Assembly (NCBI RefSeq): GCF_001298105.1
Contig: NZ_LGJH01000166.1
Span: forward strand, 62,001-126,000
Source: Novosphingobium sp. ST904
GTDB lineage: Bacteria; Pseudomonadota; Alphaproteobacteria; Sphingomonadales; Sphingomonadaceae
Length of the DNA: 64,000 bases
Direction of reading: 5' to 3'
Shown here: positions 9,231 to 17,304 of the stretch, one piece after another
Layout: every line of letters begins with the position of its first letter
Position numbering within the stretch: position 1 is the stretch's first letter
Notes under the pieces: model-generated
Databases searched by the model: none
What the model was told of the DNA's origin: nothing
What the model saw: only the letters and a program-made list of their open reading frames with translations
Position numbers and translations under genes: made by a program

Positions 9231-9713
9231 ATGTACGACTTTGCTCCCCGGGGCGACCAGCCCAAGCCCGAACTCTACGCCGATCTCGCCGCCGCCGCCC
9301 GCGCGCTTGTCGAAGGCGAGCCTGACGGCATCGCCAACATGGCGAACCTCGCCGCGCTGATCTGGCAGTTTGTGCCCGATCTCAATTGGGCCGGATTCTA
9401 TCGCAACCTGCAGGACGAACTGGTTCTTGGGCCTTTCGTGGGCAAGCCCGCCTGCATTCGCATTCCGTTTGGCCAAGGCGTCTGCGGCGCAGCTGCCGCA
9501 AGCGGCGAGACTCAGGTCGTGCCGGACGTCCACGCCTTCCCCGGCCACATCGCCTGTGACGCCGACAGCCGCTCCGAACTCGTGGTGCCGGTGATCCGCG
9601 AAGGACGCGTGATAGCGGTTATCGATCTGGACAGCCCGACCGCCGGCCGCTTCGATGAAGCCGATGCGGCGGGGATGCAGACACTCGCCGGGATCGTCGC
9701 CAACGCCATCTGA
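9231..9713 (+). CDS. msrC: Free methionine-(R)-sulfoxide reductase (GAF domain)
   Basis: 160 residues forming one GAF domain. Three cysteines are placed as in fRMsr enzymes: one in 'KPACIRIPFG' (residue about 76), one in 'GQGVCGAAA' (about 86) and one in 'GHIACD' (about 110); in E. coli these form the catalytic and resolving set. The enzyme reduces free L-methionine-(R)-sulfoxide in the cytosol using thioredoxin. Conserved 'ELVVPVI' and 'GVIDLDSP'-like strands support the family. It is divergent from the dehydrogenase gene (61-bp gap). Confidence 0.9.
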   Translation: MYDFAPRGDQPKPELYADLAAAARALVEGEPDGIANMANLAALIWQFVPDLNWAGFYRNLQDELVLGPFVGKPACIRIPFGQGVCGAAAASGETQVVPDVHAFPGHIACDADSRSELVVPVIREGRVIAVIDLDSPTAGRFDEADAAGMQTLAGIVANAI

Positions 9714-9719
9714 TCATTG

Positions 9720-9783
9720 CCCTGCCCCGAAACGGGACAGGGAAGACCGATACTTGGTTTTTCGCGCATCGCGATGCTAAATT
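9720..9783 (+). promoter_or_regulatory. Hairpin after msrC and promoter candidate for the glycine-zipper gene
   Basis: CCCTGCCCCG-AAA-CGGGACAGGG (9720-9742) is a 10-bp hairpin with one mismatch right after the msrC stop; it lacks a T-tract. Downstream, TTGGTT (9754-9759) and TAAATT (9778-9783), 18 bp apart, resemble a sigma-70 -35/-10 pair serving the next gene. Both calls are weak. Confidence 0.3.
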
Positions 9784-9836
9784 TTGCGTTAACGAATGGA
9801 CTTTGATCCTCCGTCGTTCGCGAAAGGGTGCATCCG

Positions 9837-10499
9837 ATGCGTAACACTTTCTGCGCCGCCACCATCGCGGCGCTCAGCCTGCTTGCCTCGCCCGTCTCCG
9901 CGCGCGATGCATCCCAGGATCTTCCCCGCTATGTCCCGGTGCCCGCACCTTATGGCAGCGCGCAAGCGCAGCCGGGCTTCGACCCGGCGGCACGGGACGC
10001 CTGGCTCGCGGATTGCCGCCAGCGCGTGGGATCGCGCGATTCGGGTGTTGGCGGCGCAATGATTGGCGGCGCCATCGGCGGATTGGCCGGTAATCGCATC
10101 GCCGGACGGGGCAATCGCGCTGTGGGAACGATCGCCGGAGCCGCAGTGGGGGCCGTGGCCGGTGCCGCGATCGACAAGTCGGAAGATCGTGGCCGTGCCC
10201 GCGACGAATGCGAAGCCTATCTCGACGATTATTACGCGCGCTATACACAGAGCGCGGGCACCTATGGCGGCTACGGTGCCGGCTATGCCTATCCCGCGAA
10301 TGCACCCTCCTATGGCTACGCCGCGCAGGGATGCTGCATGATCCAACCGGTCGCGATGGTTCCCGTCGCGCAGCCGCAATGCACCGAAACCGTTGAATAC
10401 GTCTACGAGGACGTCCCCGTGCGTCCTGCCCGTCGCACGATCCCTCGCCGCGCCAAAGCAGTGCCTGACAAGCGGGTGAAGATCACGCCGACGAGTTAA
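9837..10499 (+). CDS. Glycine-zipper outer-membrane/periplasmic protein (17-kDa antigen-like)
   Basis: 220 residues from the ATG at 9837, which follows GAAAGGG; a GTG nine bases upstream overlaps that site. A Sec signal peptide ending near LLASPVSARD (residue about 23) points to the cell envelope. Residues about 65-110 form a Gly/Ala zipper of two membrane-like helices (GGAMIGGAIGGLAGNR ... GTIAGAAVGAVAGAAID), the 2TM glycine-zipper type found in surface antigens and SlyB-like lipoproteins. The C-terminal half is Tyr/Gly-rich, contains a CC pair, and ends in a basic tail. The function is unknown; an envelope-structural role is inferred. Confidence 0.8.
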   Translation: MRNTFCAATIAALSLLASPVSARDASQDLPRYVPVPAPYGSAQAQPGFDPAARDAWLADCRQRVGSRDSGVGGAMIGGAIGGLAGNRIAGRGNRAVGTIAGAAVGAVAGAAIDKSEDRGRARDECEAYLDDYYARYTQSAGTYGGYGAGYAYPANAPSYGYAAQGCCMIQPVAMVPVAQPQCTETVEYVYEDVPVRPARRTIPRRAKAVPDKRVKITPTS

Positions 10500-10503
10500 G
10501 AGA

Positions 10504-10538
10504 AAGGCGCTGTGCGGGCCTACCCCGCACAGCGCCTT
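10504..10538. terminator. Hairpin terminator between convergent genes (glycine-zipper gene / parB)
   Basis: Perfect 15-bp stem (10504-10518 with 10524-10538; arms AAGGCGCTGTGCGGG / CCCGCACAGCGCCTT) and a 5-nt loop. No long T-tract, but the position between two converging genes and the strength of the stem favour termination from both sides. Confidence 0.7.
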
Positions 10539-10569
10539 GATACGTTCATGCCTGAAGCGGCAGCGTCGC

Positions 10570-11553
10570 TCAGATAGCGCCGCCGGTGAGGCGCTGGCAG
10601 ATGAGATCGAGCTGATCCAGCGTGGCGTAACGAATCGTCACCGTGCCGGACTTCGGATCGGCATCGGCATTGATCTTCACCGGCAGCCCCAGGAACTCCT
10701 CAAGATGCCCCTGAACAGCTGCGATATCCGCGTCGTCATGTGAACTGCGCGCGGCGCGTGCACGACGCGGCGCAACATCTCCGCGTGCCTTCTTCCGAAC
10801 CAGCTTCTCGATCTCGCGCACGGACATCTGCTTGGCGATGGCCGATTCGGCGATTTCCTCTGCATCGTCGCAGCCGATCAGCGCGCGGGCATGGCCCATC
10901 GACAGGTTGCCCTTCTCGACCATCGAGATGACACCGTCCGGCAACGCAAGCAGGCGCTGGAAGTTCGCAACGTGGCTGCGGCTCTTGTCGACCATGCGGG
11001 CGATCTCGGCCTGAGTCATACCCTCGAATTCGGCAAGGCGATTGTACGCCCGCGCTTCTTCGATGGGATTGAGATCCTCTCGCTGAAGGTTCTCGATCAG
11101 GGCCAGGGCCATGACCTCGCGCTCGGTCAGTTCGCGGACGAGCGCCGGAATCTCGTGAAGCTGCGCCTTCTGGGCGGCACGCCAGCGGCGTTCGCCTGCG
11201 ACGAGCTGGTACCGGCCGTTGTCCATCGGACGCACGATGATGGGCTGGATAACCCCGCGATGCGCGATCGATGCGGCCAGTTCTTCCAGCGCCTCTTCGT
11301 CGAAGATGCGGCGCGGCTGATCGGGGTGCGGCGTGATGTCGGCAATGGCCAGCACGGCAAGGTCCCCTGCCCGTGGCAACGGCGGCCGGCCATCGGCGCT
11401 CGGAGAGCCAAGCGGCTCTTCACGGCGCGTTTCACCCAGGAGCGCACCGAGACCGCGTCCCAACCCCTTGGGCTTCTGCTTTGGAGCGGCTGCGGCAGCC
11501 ACCGGATTCTGGGCGGGGGGTACGCTGATGCGCACGATGGAATCGTCGTTCAT
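10570..11553 (-). CDS. parB: Chromosome partitioning protein ParB
   Basis: 327 residues. The ParB N-terminal CTPase domain contains 'QLVAGERRWRAAQ' (the GERR CTP-binding box) and 'ALIENLQREDLNPIEEA'; the helix-turn-helix that reads parS is 'MTQAEIARMVDKSRSHVANF'; the C-terminal region is the dimerisation domain. ParB loads as a CTP-dependent clamp at parS and spreads to form the partition complex at the origin region. It overlaps parA by 4 bp (ATGA), the last gene of the mnmE-mnmG-rsmG-parA-parB string. Four strong parS sites lie within 5 kb upstream. Confidence 0.97.
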   Translation of the reverse strand: MNDDSIVRISVPPAQNPVAAAAAPKQKPKGLGRGLGALLGETRREEPLGSPSADGRPPLPRAGDLAVLAIADITPHPDQPRRIFDEEALEELAASIAHRGVIQPIIVRPMDNGRYQLVAGERRWRAAQKAQLHEIPALVRELTEREVMALALIENLQREDLNPIEEARAYNRLAEFEGMTQAEIARMVDKSRSHVANFQRLLALPDGVISMVEKGNLSMGHARALIGCDDAEEIAESAIAKQMSVREIEKLVRKKARGDVAPRRARAARSSHDDADIAAVQGHLEEFLGLPVKINADADPKSGTVTIRYATLDQLDLICQRLTGGAI

Positions 11554-12326
11554 GCCGCTTTCCTCTTTTCGGGCAGTCGGGTGATAAGTTCGCGCGCCAG
11601 GGCCATGTAGGCTCGGCTACCGGCACAGGCATGATCGTAGATCAATGCCGGAACACCGTGGCTGGGCGCTTCGGAAAGGCGCACGTTACGCGGGATGGTG
11701 GTTTCGAAGACAAGCTGCCCAAGGCACGAGCGCACATCCTCCGAAACCTGATCTGTCAGGCGGTTACGGCGATCGAACATGGTCAGCGCAATGCCGATAA
11801 TACCCAGATCCGGGTTGAAACGCTGCTGAACCCGCTCCACCGTCTGGAGAAGCTGACTGAGCCCTTCAAGAGCAAAGAACTCGCACTGGAGCGGTACCAG
11901 CAGGGTATCGGCTGCGGTAAGCGCGTTGAGAGTGAGCAGGCCCAGCGACGGCGGGCAATCGATCAGACAGACATCGTAGCCAAGGTCGCCTCGCAAGGCG
12001 TTCCGCAGGCGATTGGCACGGTCGTCCGCGTTCACCAGTTCGACTTCGGCGCCAGAGAGATCGACCGTGGCTGCCAGAAGATCGAGGCCCGGAATCTTGG
12101 TCGGCATCACGCAATCCGCCACCCGCACCCGGTCAACCAGAACGTCATAGGAAGTTCGGTCGCGCTCGGAAGCCGATACACCAATCCCGGTAGAGGCATT
12201 GCCCTGCGGATCGAGGTCGATCAGCAGGGTATTCCAACCGGTTGCAGCCAGCGCGGTCGCGACGTTGATCGCGGTCGTGGTCTTCCCGACTCCGCCCTTC
12301 TGGTTGGCGATGGCGATACGGATCAC
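11550..12326 (-). CDS. parA: Chromosome partitioning ATPase ParA (Soj)
   Basis: 258 residues. The deviant Walker A motif KGGVGKTTTAIN with its signature lysine lies at residues 10-21; switch and Walker B segments are 'LLIDLDPQGNASTG' and 'CLIDCPPSLGLLT'. ParA dimers bind DNA non-specifically and are released by ParB-stimulated ATP hydrolysis, moving the origin to the cell pole. Start and stop overlap rsmG and parB by 4 bp each, so the three are translationally coupled. Confidence 0.97.
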   Translation of the reverse strand: MIRIAIANQKGGVGKTTTAINVATALAATGWNTLLIDLDPQGNASTGIGVSASERDRTSYDVLVDRVRVADCVMPTKIPGLDLLAATVDLSGAEVELVNADDRANRLRNALRGDLGYDVCLIDCPPSLGLLTLNALTAADTLLVPLQCEFFALEGLSQLLQTVERVQQRFNPDLGIIGIALTMFDRRNRLTDQVSEDVRSCLGQLVFETTIPRNVRLSEAPSHGVPALIYDHACAGSRAYMALARELITRLPEKRKAA

Positions 12327-12961
12327 TTGGTCATACCCTTCCTGTCAGCCAGGGTGCCGACAATGATGCCTGCCTGCGGGTCCGTCAGGGACTGTTCCAC
12401 GTGGAACATGTGCCGCCACTTGCGAAGGTCGTCCAATTCTTGCTTTGCCGACCGCCCCTTCGGCAACAGCCAAACAGTGTCGCTTGTGGAAAAACGAGCG
12501 GATAATGTCAGAAGCTTTTCCAATGGCGCAAATGCGCGTGCGGAAATGACGCCCACGGGAACGGATTCGACAAGTTCGAGTCGCTGGCCGACTACACGTG
12601 CCTTTTCCAGCCCCATCGCGATTCGAGCCCGGTCGAGCCATTCGATTCGCCGATTGCGCGATTCAACCATGACCACTTCGCATTCGGGCCGAAGTGCCGC
12701 GATTACCAGTCCGGGGAAGCCTGCACCGGTGCCAAGATCCAGCCAAGGCGATGTTCCACGTGGAACATGTGGCAGCAACTGGGCACTGTCCACGATATGG
12801 CGCAGCCAGACCTGATCGAGGCTGGCAGCCGATACGAGGTTCTGCTGGCGGTTCTCCTCCACCAGCATTGCGACCAGCGTTTCCAGACGCACCCATGCAT
12901 CGTCATCACATTCGGGAAGGGCGCGGAGCCAGTCCCTTGCTTCGTCTTCGGTAGTTATCAC
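12323..12961 (-). CDS. rsmG: 16S rRNA (guanine527-N7)-methyltransferase
   Basis: 212 residues (GidB). The SAM-binding motif LDLGTGAGFPGLVIAAL lies near residues 72-88, followed by 'EVVMVESRNRRIEWL'. The enzyme methylates N7 of G527 in 16S rRNA; loss gives low-level streptomycin resistance in other bacteria. The coding sequence contains two parS sites, read as MFHVEQ and as part of HVPRGT in different frames. It overlaps mnmG and parA by 4 bp each. Confidence 0.96.
   Translation of the reverse strand: MITTEDEARDWLRALPECDDDAWVRLETLVAMLVEENRQQNLVSAASLDQVWLRHIVDSAQLLPHVPRGTSPWLDLGTGAGFPGLVIAALRPECEVVMVESRNRRIEWLDRARIAMGLEKARVVGQRLELVESVPVGVISARAFAPLEKLLTLSARFSTSDTVWLLPKGRSAKQELDDLRKWRHMFHVEQSLTDPQAGIIVGTLADRKGMTK
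12393..12408. promoter_or_regulatory. parS site within rsmG
   Basis: Perfect palindrome TGTTCCACGTGGAACA, a two-base symmetric variant of the canonical bacterial parS TGTTTCACGTGAAACA. ParB binding is inferred from the match and the neighbouring parAB. Confidence 0.9.
12752..12767. promoter_or_regulatory. parS site within rsmG (second)
   Basis: Identical perfect palindrome TGTTCCACGTGGAACA, 359 bp from the first copy and read in a different codon phase, so its conservation is not explained by the protein sequence. Confidence 0.9.
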
Positions 12962-14805
12962 GCCGCCTCCCTGCGGGCATGGACCAGCAACGCTGCCAGC
13001 GCTGCCGGAGTGATTCCGGGTATCCGTCCGGCCGCTGCCAGAGTTGCGGGACGCGCCTTGGTCAGCCGTTCGACCATCTCGCGCGAAAGTCCGGCGATCT
13101 CGGCGTAAGGGAAATTCTCGGGCAAAGGTAGAGACTCGCTGGCGCGAAGTTCGCGCAACTCACGCTCCTGCCGCTCGAGATAGGGCGCGTAAGCCGCATC
13201 CTCGACCATCTCCTCGACCAGAGTCTCATCACCCAGCAAGCCCTCGTCGATCCAGGGAGACAGGCCGTCAAGGTCCACACCGCCGAAGCGCAGCCATTCA
13301 CGGATCGGCAAGCGGCCGATATCGACGCGGACCGGCAATCCCGCGTTGGCGAGATCGTTGGCGGAAACCGTCGCATCAAAAGCCTCGTCGATGCGCGCTC
13401 TCGCTTCGAGCCTCGCATCGAACCACGCCTGACGCTCGGCCCCGGCAGCTCCGATCTCGATCGCGAGAGGAGTAAGACGCGTCGTGGCATTGTTGGCGCG
13501 CAGACGAAGCCGATACTCGGCGCGCGCTGTCAGCATACGATAGGGTTCGCTCACGCCTTGCAGGGTGAGGTCGTCGATCATCACCGCCATGTAGCTGTTC
13601 GCACGGTCCAACGCGGGACCATCGCGGCCGAGCACGACCGAAGCGGCGTGCATGCCTGCAACCAGCCCCTGCGCCGCCGCCTCTTCGTAGCCGGTGGTGC
13701 CATTGATCTGCCCGGCACAGTAGACTCCGGGGATGTCGCGAATTTCCAGGCTCGTCCGCAAGGCGCGCGGATCGATATGGTCATACTCCACCGCATACCC
13801 CGGCACGACCATCTCGACCCGTTCCAGTCCTTCCATCGTGCGCAGCATCTGAAGCTGCACATCGGCAGGCAGCGAGGTGCTTACGCCATTGGGATAGACG
13901 AGCGGGTTATCGAGCCCTTCCGGCTCAAGAAAGATCTGATGGCCATCCCGATCGGCGAACCGGTGAATCTTGTCCTCGATCGATGGACAATACCGCGGCC
14001 CCTGCGCGCCGATGGCACCGGTGAAGAGCGGCGAGCGATGAAGGTTTTCGCGGATGACGTCATGCGTGCGCGGGTTGGTCCGGGTGATCGCGCAGAAAAC
14101 CTGCGGGACGGTGCGCCCCCGCCCCATCGCCGACATCGTCCAGTCTTCGCCATCGGACGGCTGCTCATCGAGACGAGCCCAGTCGATGGTTCGCCCGTCA
14201 AGACGCGGCGGGGTACCCGTCTTCAGACGCGCCATCGGCAGCGCCGCATCCCTGAGCTGCGCCGCCAGCCTCTGCGCGGAGGCCTCTCCTATACGTCCGC
14301 CCGTAAGCCGTTCCTCTCCCCGGAAAAGGGTTCCGCCGAGGAACGTGCCGGTGCAAACAACCACGGCCCGCGCGTCAAGCCGGGTGCCGTCGGCAAGATC
14401 GATGCCGACTGCCCTGCCCTGCTCAAGGACCAGCGCGGACGCTTCGCCGGCAACAAGAGTCAGGTCACCCTGCTCCTTCAGAAGCCGGTGAATCGCCGCC
14501 CGGAACAGTTTGCGGTCGGCCTGGACGCGCGGCCCTTGAACCGCACTCCCCTTCGAGCGATTGAGCATCCGGTAATGGATCGCGGCGGCATCGGCAGCGC
14601 GCGCAATCAACCCGTCGAAGGCATCGACCTCCCGCACGAGATGGCCCTTGCCCAGTCCGCCAATGGCCGGATTGCAGCTCATGGCCCCAACCGCGTCGAG
14701 ATCGAAGCTCACCAGTGCGACACGCGCACCCATGCGCGCGGCGACAGCAGCCGCCTCGCAGCCGGCATGACCGCCGCCGATCACGATTACGTCGAAAGAA
14801 TGCAT
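12958..14805 (-). CDS. mnmG: tRNA uridine 5-carboxymethylaminomethyl modification enzyme MnmG
   Basis: 615 residues (GidA). The N-terminal FAD-binding site GGGHAGCEAA is at residues 10-19; the conserved 'GTGHFLGG'-like 'CTGTFLGGTLF', 'RLKTGTPPRLD' and 'GQINGTTGYEEAAAQGL' blocks are all present. With MnmE it installs cmnm5U at wobble position 34 of tRNAs. It starts 68 bp after the end of mnmE; that gap contains a parS site. Confidence 0.97.
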   Translation of the reverse strand: MHSFDVIVIGGGHAGCEAAAVAARMGARVALVSFDLDAVGAMSCNPAIGGLGKGHLVREVDAFDGLIARAADAAAIHYRMLNRSKGSAVQGPRVQADRKLFRAAIHRLLKEQGDLTLVAGEASALVLEQGRAVGIDLADGTRLDARAVVVCTGTFLGGTLFRGEERLTGGRIGEASAQRLAAQLRDAALPMARLKTGTPPRLDGRTIDWARLDEQPSDGEDWTMSAMGRGRTVPQVFCAITRTNPRTHDVIRENLHRSPLFTGAIGAQGPRYCPSIEDKIHRFADRDGHQIFLEPEGLDNPLVYPNGVSTSLPADVQLQMLRTMEGLERVEMVVPGYAVEYDHIDPRALRTSLEIRDIPGVYCAGQINGTTGYEEAAAQGLVAGMHAASVVLGRDGPALDRANSYMAVMIDDLTLQGVSEPYRMLTARAEYRLRLRANNATTRLTPLAIEIGAAGAERQAWFDARLEARARIDEAFDATVSANDLANAGLPVRVDIGRLPIREWLRFGGVDLDGLSPWIDEGLLGDETLVEEMVEDAAYAPYLERQERELRELRASESLPLPENFPYAEIAGLSREMVERLTKARPATLAAAGRIPGITPAALAALLVHARREAA

Positions 14806-14853
14806 GGCCCACGCGCTTACCCGAAGCGATGACTCCCGTCAAAGCGCCTCGAA

Positions 14854-14869
14854 TGTTTCACGTGGAACA
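14854..14869. promoter_or_regulatory. parS site between mnmE and mnmG
   Basis: TGTTTCACGTGGAACA: the left arm is canonical, the right arm carries the local C-to-G variant, so it is a 15/16 match to the canonical sequence. It is the only copy outside coding sequence. Confidence 0.9.
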
Positions 14870-14873
14870 TGCC

Positions 14874-16151
14874 TCATTTGCCGATACAGAAACGTCCGAA
14901 CAAGGCATCCAGCATGTCCTCCGTCGTCGCCCGGCCGATCAACGCGTCAAAGCTCAATCGGGCCAGCCGTAGTGCCTCGGCCACCAGCAGTGGATCGCTC
15001 TCCTGCGCGGCTGCTCCGATTGCCCGTTCGGCTTCAGCCACAAGCGCATACTGCCGCCGGTTGAGTGCGGCTTCACCGGGACGAGGCATCGCCTTCGAGG
15101 CCGTTTCGATGAGATCGCGGCGGAGGTCGTCGACCCCCTCCCCCGTGACCGCCGAAACGCGGTGACGGGGTGCCCGCTTCTGTTCCACGTGAAACACGTC
15201 AGCACGGGCGGCGATCTCCCAGCAGCCGTCCGGACCTTCCTGTTCCGGCCCAAGCCAGAGCACGAGGTCCGCCCGGTCCAGTTCGGCCCGCGCCCGCGAA
15301 ATACCGATCGCTTCGATCTCGTCTCCGGTCTCATCGCGAAGGCCCGCCGTATCGCCGAAGACGAAAGGAACGCCGCCGAGCGAGACAACCCGGGTCAATA
15401 CGTCCCGCGTCGTGCCGGCGTGGGGAGAGGTGATCGCTGCGTCATCCTCGACCAGCGCATTGAACAGGGTGCTCTTCCCGGCATTCGGCGGCCCGGCAAG
15501 AACGACCCGAAAACCTTCCCGCAGCACTTCTGCACGCGGCCGCGAAAGCCAGCCCGCCAGTTCGCCGCGCAGCATGGCGAGACCGGCGAGAAAGTCCTGC
15601 GGAAGATCGGAAACGTCGTCTTCGTCACCAAAGTCGAGCACGGCTTCCACCGAAGCAGACGCGCGCAACACACGCTCACGCCAGGCTTCTACCTCAAGCG
15701 AAAATGCCCCTCCCGCCATCGCAAGCGCGCTGCGACGCTGAAGCTCGGTTTCCGCCGAAAGCAGATCGGCCAGACCCTCCGCCTCGGCCAGATCGATGCG
15801 CCCATTGGCAAAGGCACGGCGCGTAAACTCGCCCGGAACCGCTCGCCGCAAGCCGGGCACGTCGGATAGCGCGGCTTCGACCGCTGCCACCACGGCCCTG
15901 CCGCCATGCAGATGAAGTTCGGCAAGGTCTTCGCCGGTAGCCGTGGCCGATCCGGGAAACCACAGTATCAGGGCCTGGTCGAGTATGGTGCCATCGGCAC
16001 CGCGCAGCCGCCGATAGCTGGCGCGGCGCGGATCGGGCAGCGAGCCAGCCAAAGCGACAAGCGCCGCCCCCGCGTCAGGTCCGCTGATGCGGACTACGCC
16101 GATGGCGGCAGGAGGAGAACCGCTGGAAAGCGCGAAAATCGTGTCGGGCAT
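14874..16151 (-). CDS. mnmE: tRNA modification GTPase MnmE (TrmE)
   Basis: 425 residues. The N-terminal formyl-THF-binding domain opens with 'MPDTIFALSSGSPPAAIGVVRISGP'-type sequence; the embedded Ras-like G domain has G1 GPPNAGKS, G2 TTRD and a G3 DTAGLRD; the C-terminus ends CIGK, the conserved CI/LGK motif. It forms the MnmE-MnmG complex acting on tRNA U34. The G-domain insertion contains FHVEQ, encoded by the parS site at 15181. First gene of the run leading to parB. Confidence 0.97.
   Translation of the reverse strand: MPDTIFALSSGSPPAAIGVVRISGPDAGAALVALAGSLPDPRRASYRRLRGADGTILDQALILWFPGSATATGEDLAELHLHGGRAVVAAVEAALSDVPGLRRAVPGEFTRRAFANGRIDLAEAEGLADLLSAETELQRRSALAMAGGAFSLEVEAWRERVLRASASVEAVLDFGDEDDVSDLPQDFLAGLAMLRGELAGWLSRPRAEVLREGFRVVLAGPPNAGKSTLFNALVEDDAAITSPHAGTTRDVLTRVVSLGGVPFVFGDTAGLRDETGDEIEAIGISRARAELDRADLVLWLGPEQEGPDGCWEIAARADVFHVEQKRAPRHRVSAVTGEGVDDLRRDLIETASKAMPRPGEAALNRRQYALVAEAERAIGAAAQESDPLLVAEALRLARLSFDALIGRATTEDMLDALFGRFCIGK
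15181..15196. promoter_or_regulatory. parS site within mnmE
   Basis: TGTTCCACGTGAAACA, with the right arm canonical: 15/16 match to TGTTTCACGTGAAACA. It lies in the variable part of the G domain, where the encoded FHVEQ is not part of a known motif. Confidence 0.9.
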
Positions 16152-16206
16152 AAAGCCCGCTACCGCAGAGCCGTCCCGAGGTGAACCCCCGGACGACGCC
16201 CAGGCT

Positions 16207-16467
16207 CTAGCTATCCTTCTTCGGCTTGCTGCCGCTCATCGCCATGGCAGCACCGCTTTCAAGGAATTGCTGGAACAGCTTGAGCCCGAACTGTCCCATA
16301 GGCGCAACCTGCTTGGTCAGTTCCTGGAGCTGGTCGAAATTGCCCACGCCCTGCATGGCCTTGGCCAGCGCGTCCACATAGACCTCGTTGGCCTTGGTGA
16401 CGTCGGGTAGACCGAGGAACCGCCGGGCCTCTTCAGGCGAGCATTCGACCTCGACATTGACCTTCAT
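16207..16467 (-). CDS. Small conserved protein, DUF6489-like
   Basis: 86 residues from the ATG at 16467, preceded by GGGAGGCCGGG; the longer upstream frame adds 20 unrelated residues. It begins MKVNVEVECSPEEARRFLGLPDV, followed by a long amphipathic helical region with several Met and Gln and a Lys-rich tail. It resembles a short sphingomonad family catalogued as DUF6489, loosely phasin-like in composition; the name is from memory of the family. It lies 55 bp upstream of mnmE's start on the opposite end of that operon, transcribed the same way, so may lead the mnmE operon. Confidence 0.7.
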   Translation of the reverse strand: MKVNVEVECSPEEARRFLGLPDVTKANEVYVDALAKAMQGVGNFDQLQELTKQVAPMGQFGLKLFQQFLESGAAMAMSGSKPKKDS

Positions 16468-16604
16468 CCCGGCCTCCCTTTTGGAATTTCTGTACCTTGC
16501 GTGACACATGGCGATGGCAAAGTCCATCGCTCGTGCCTACCCTCGACCTAAACGCATATCGGGGCCAAAAGGCTTCGAGAGTGCATTTCCCAGGAGAGTC
16601 TCCC

Positions 16605-17300
16605 ATGACCAATACAGACATCCCGACGCTCGACGGCGACGGCATGATCCCCGCCTATATCGCTCGCCCCGAAGGCACGCCGCGCGGTGCGATCATCGTC
16701 CAGCAGGAAATCTTCGGCGTCGATGCCGGCATCCGCCAGAAGGCGGATAGCTGGGCCGCCAAGGGCTACCTCACCGTCGCGCCGGACACCTTCTGGCGCC
16801 AGAAGCCCGGCATCGAACTGAGCCCCTATGTCGAGGAGGAATTCAACCAGGCCATCGGCCACATGATGGCCCATGACTTCGATCTCGGAATCCGCGACCT
16901 TGAGGCGGTGATCCACTGGATCCGCCGCGAGGAAGGCGTGCCGAAGATCGGGCTTGTCGGTTTCTGCATGGGTGGCCGCATTGCCTACATGGTTGCCGCC
17001 CGTACCGACATCGATGCCTCGGTCGGCTACTATGGCGTGATGATCGACCAGATGCTGAACGAGAAGCATGCGATCGCCCGTCCGCTCATGCTGCACATCC
17101 CCACCGCCGATCACTTCGTGGACGCCGCCGCGCAGAAGGCGATCCACGAAGGGCTGGACGATCATCCGCGCGTCACCCTGTGGGACTACGAAGGCCTGGA
17201 CCACGGCTTCGCCGCCGAAATCGGCGCCCGCCGCGACGAAGCCGGCGCAGCGCTCGCCGATGGACGAACCGAGGCCTTCTTCGCGGAGCATATCGGTTAA
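16605..17300 (+). CDS. Dienelactone hydrolase family protein
   Basis: 231 residues from the ATG at 16605 (CAGGAGAG upstream). An alpha/beta hydrolase with the nucleophile elbow GFCMGG (catalytic Cys near residue 125), and Asp and His of the triad likely in 'DHF' and 'GLDHGF'. In the family the classical reaction opens dienelactones to maleylacetate, but many relatives are general carboxylesterases. It sits 4 bp upstream of the glutamate-synthase-like gene, so likely cotranscribed. Substrate unknown. Confidence 0.9.
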   Translation: MTNTDIPTLDGDGMIPAYIARPEGTPRGAIIVQQEIFGVDAGIRQKADSWAAKGYLTVAPDTFWRQKPGIELSPYVEEEFNQAIGHMMAHDFDLGIRDLEAVIHWIRREEGVPKIGLVGFCMGGRIAYMVAARTDIDASVGYYGVMIDQMLNEKHAIARPLMLHIPTADHFVDAAAQKAIHEGLDDHPRVTLWDYEGLDHGFAAEIGARRDEAGAALADGRTEAFFAEHIG

Positions 17301-17304
17301 GCCG

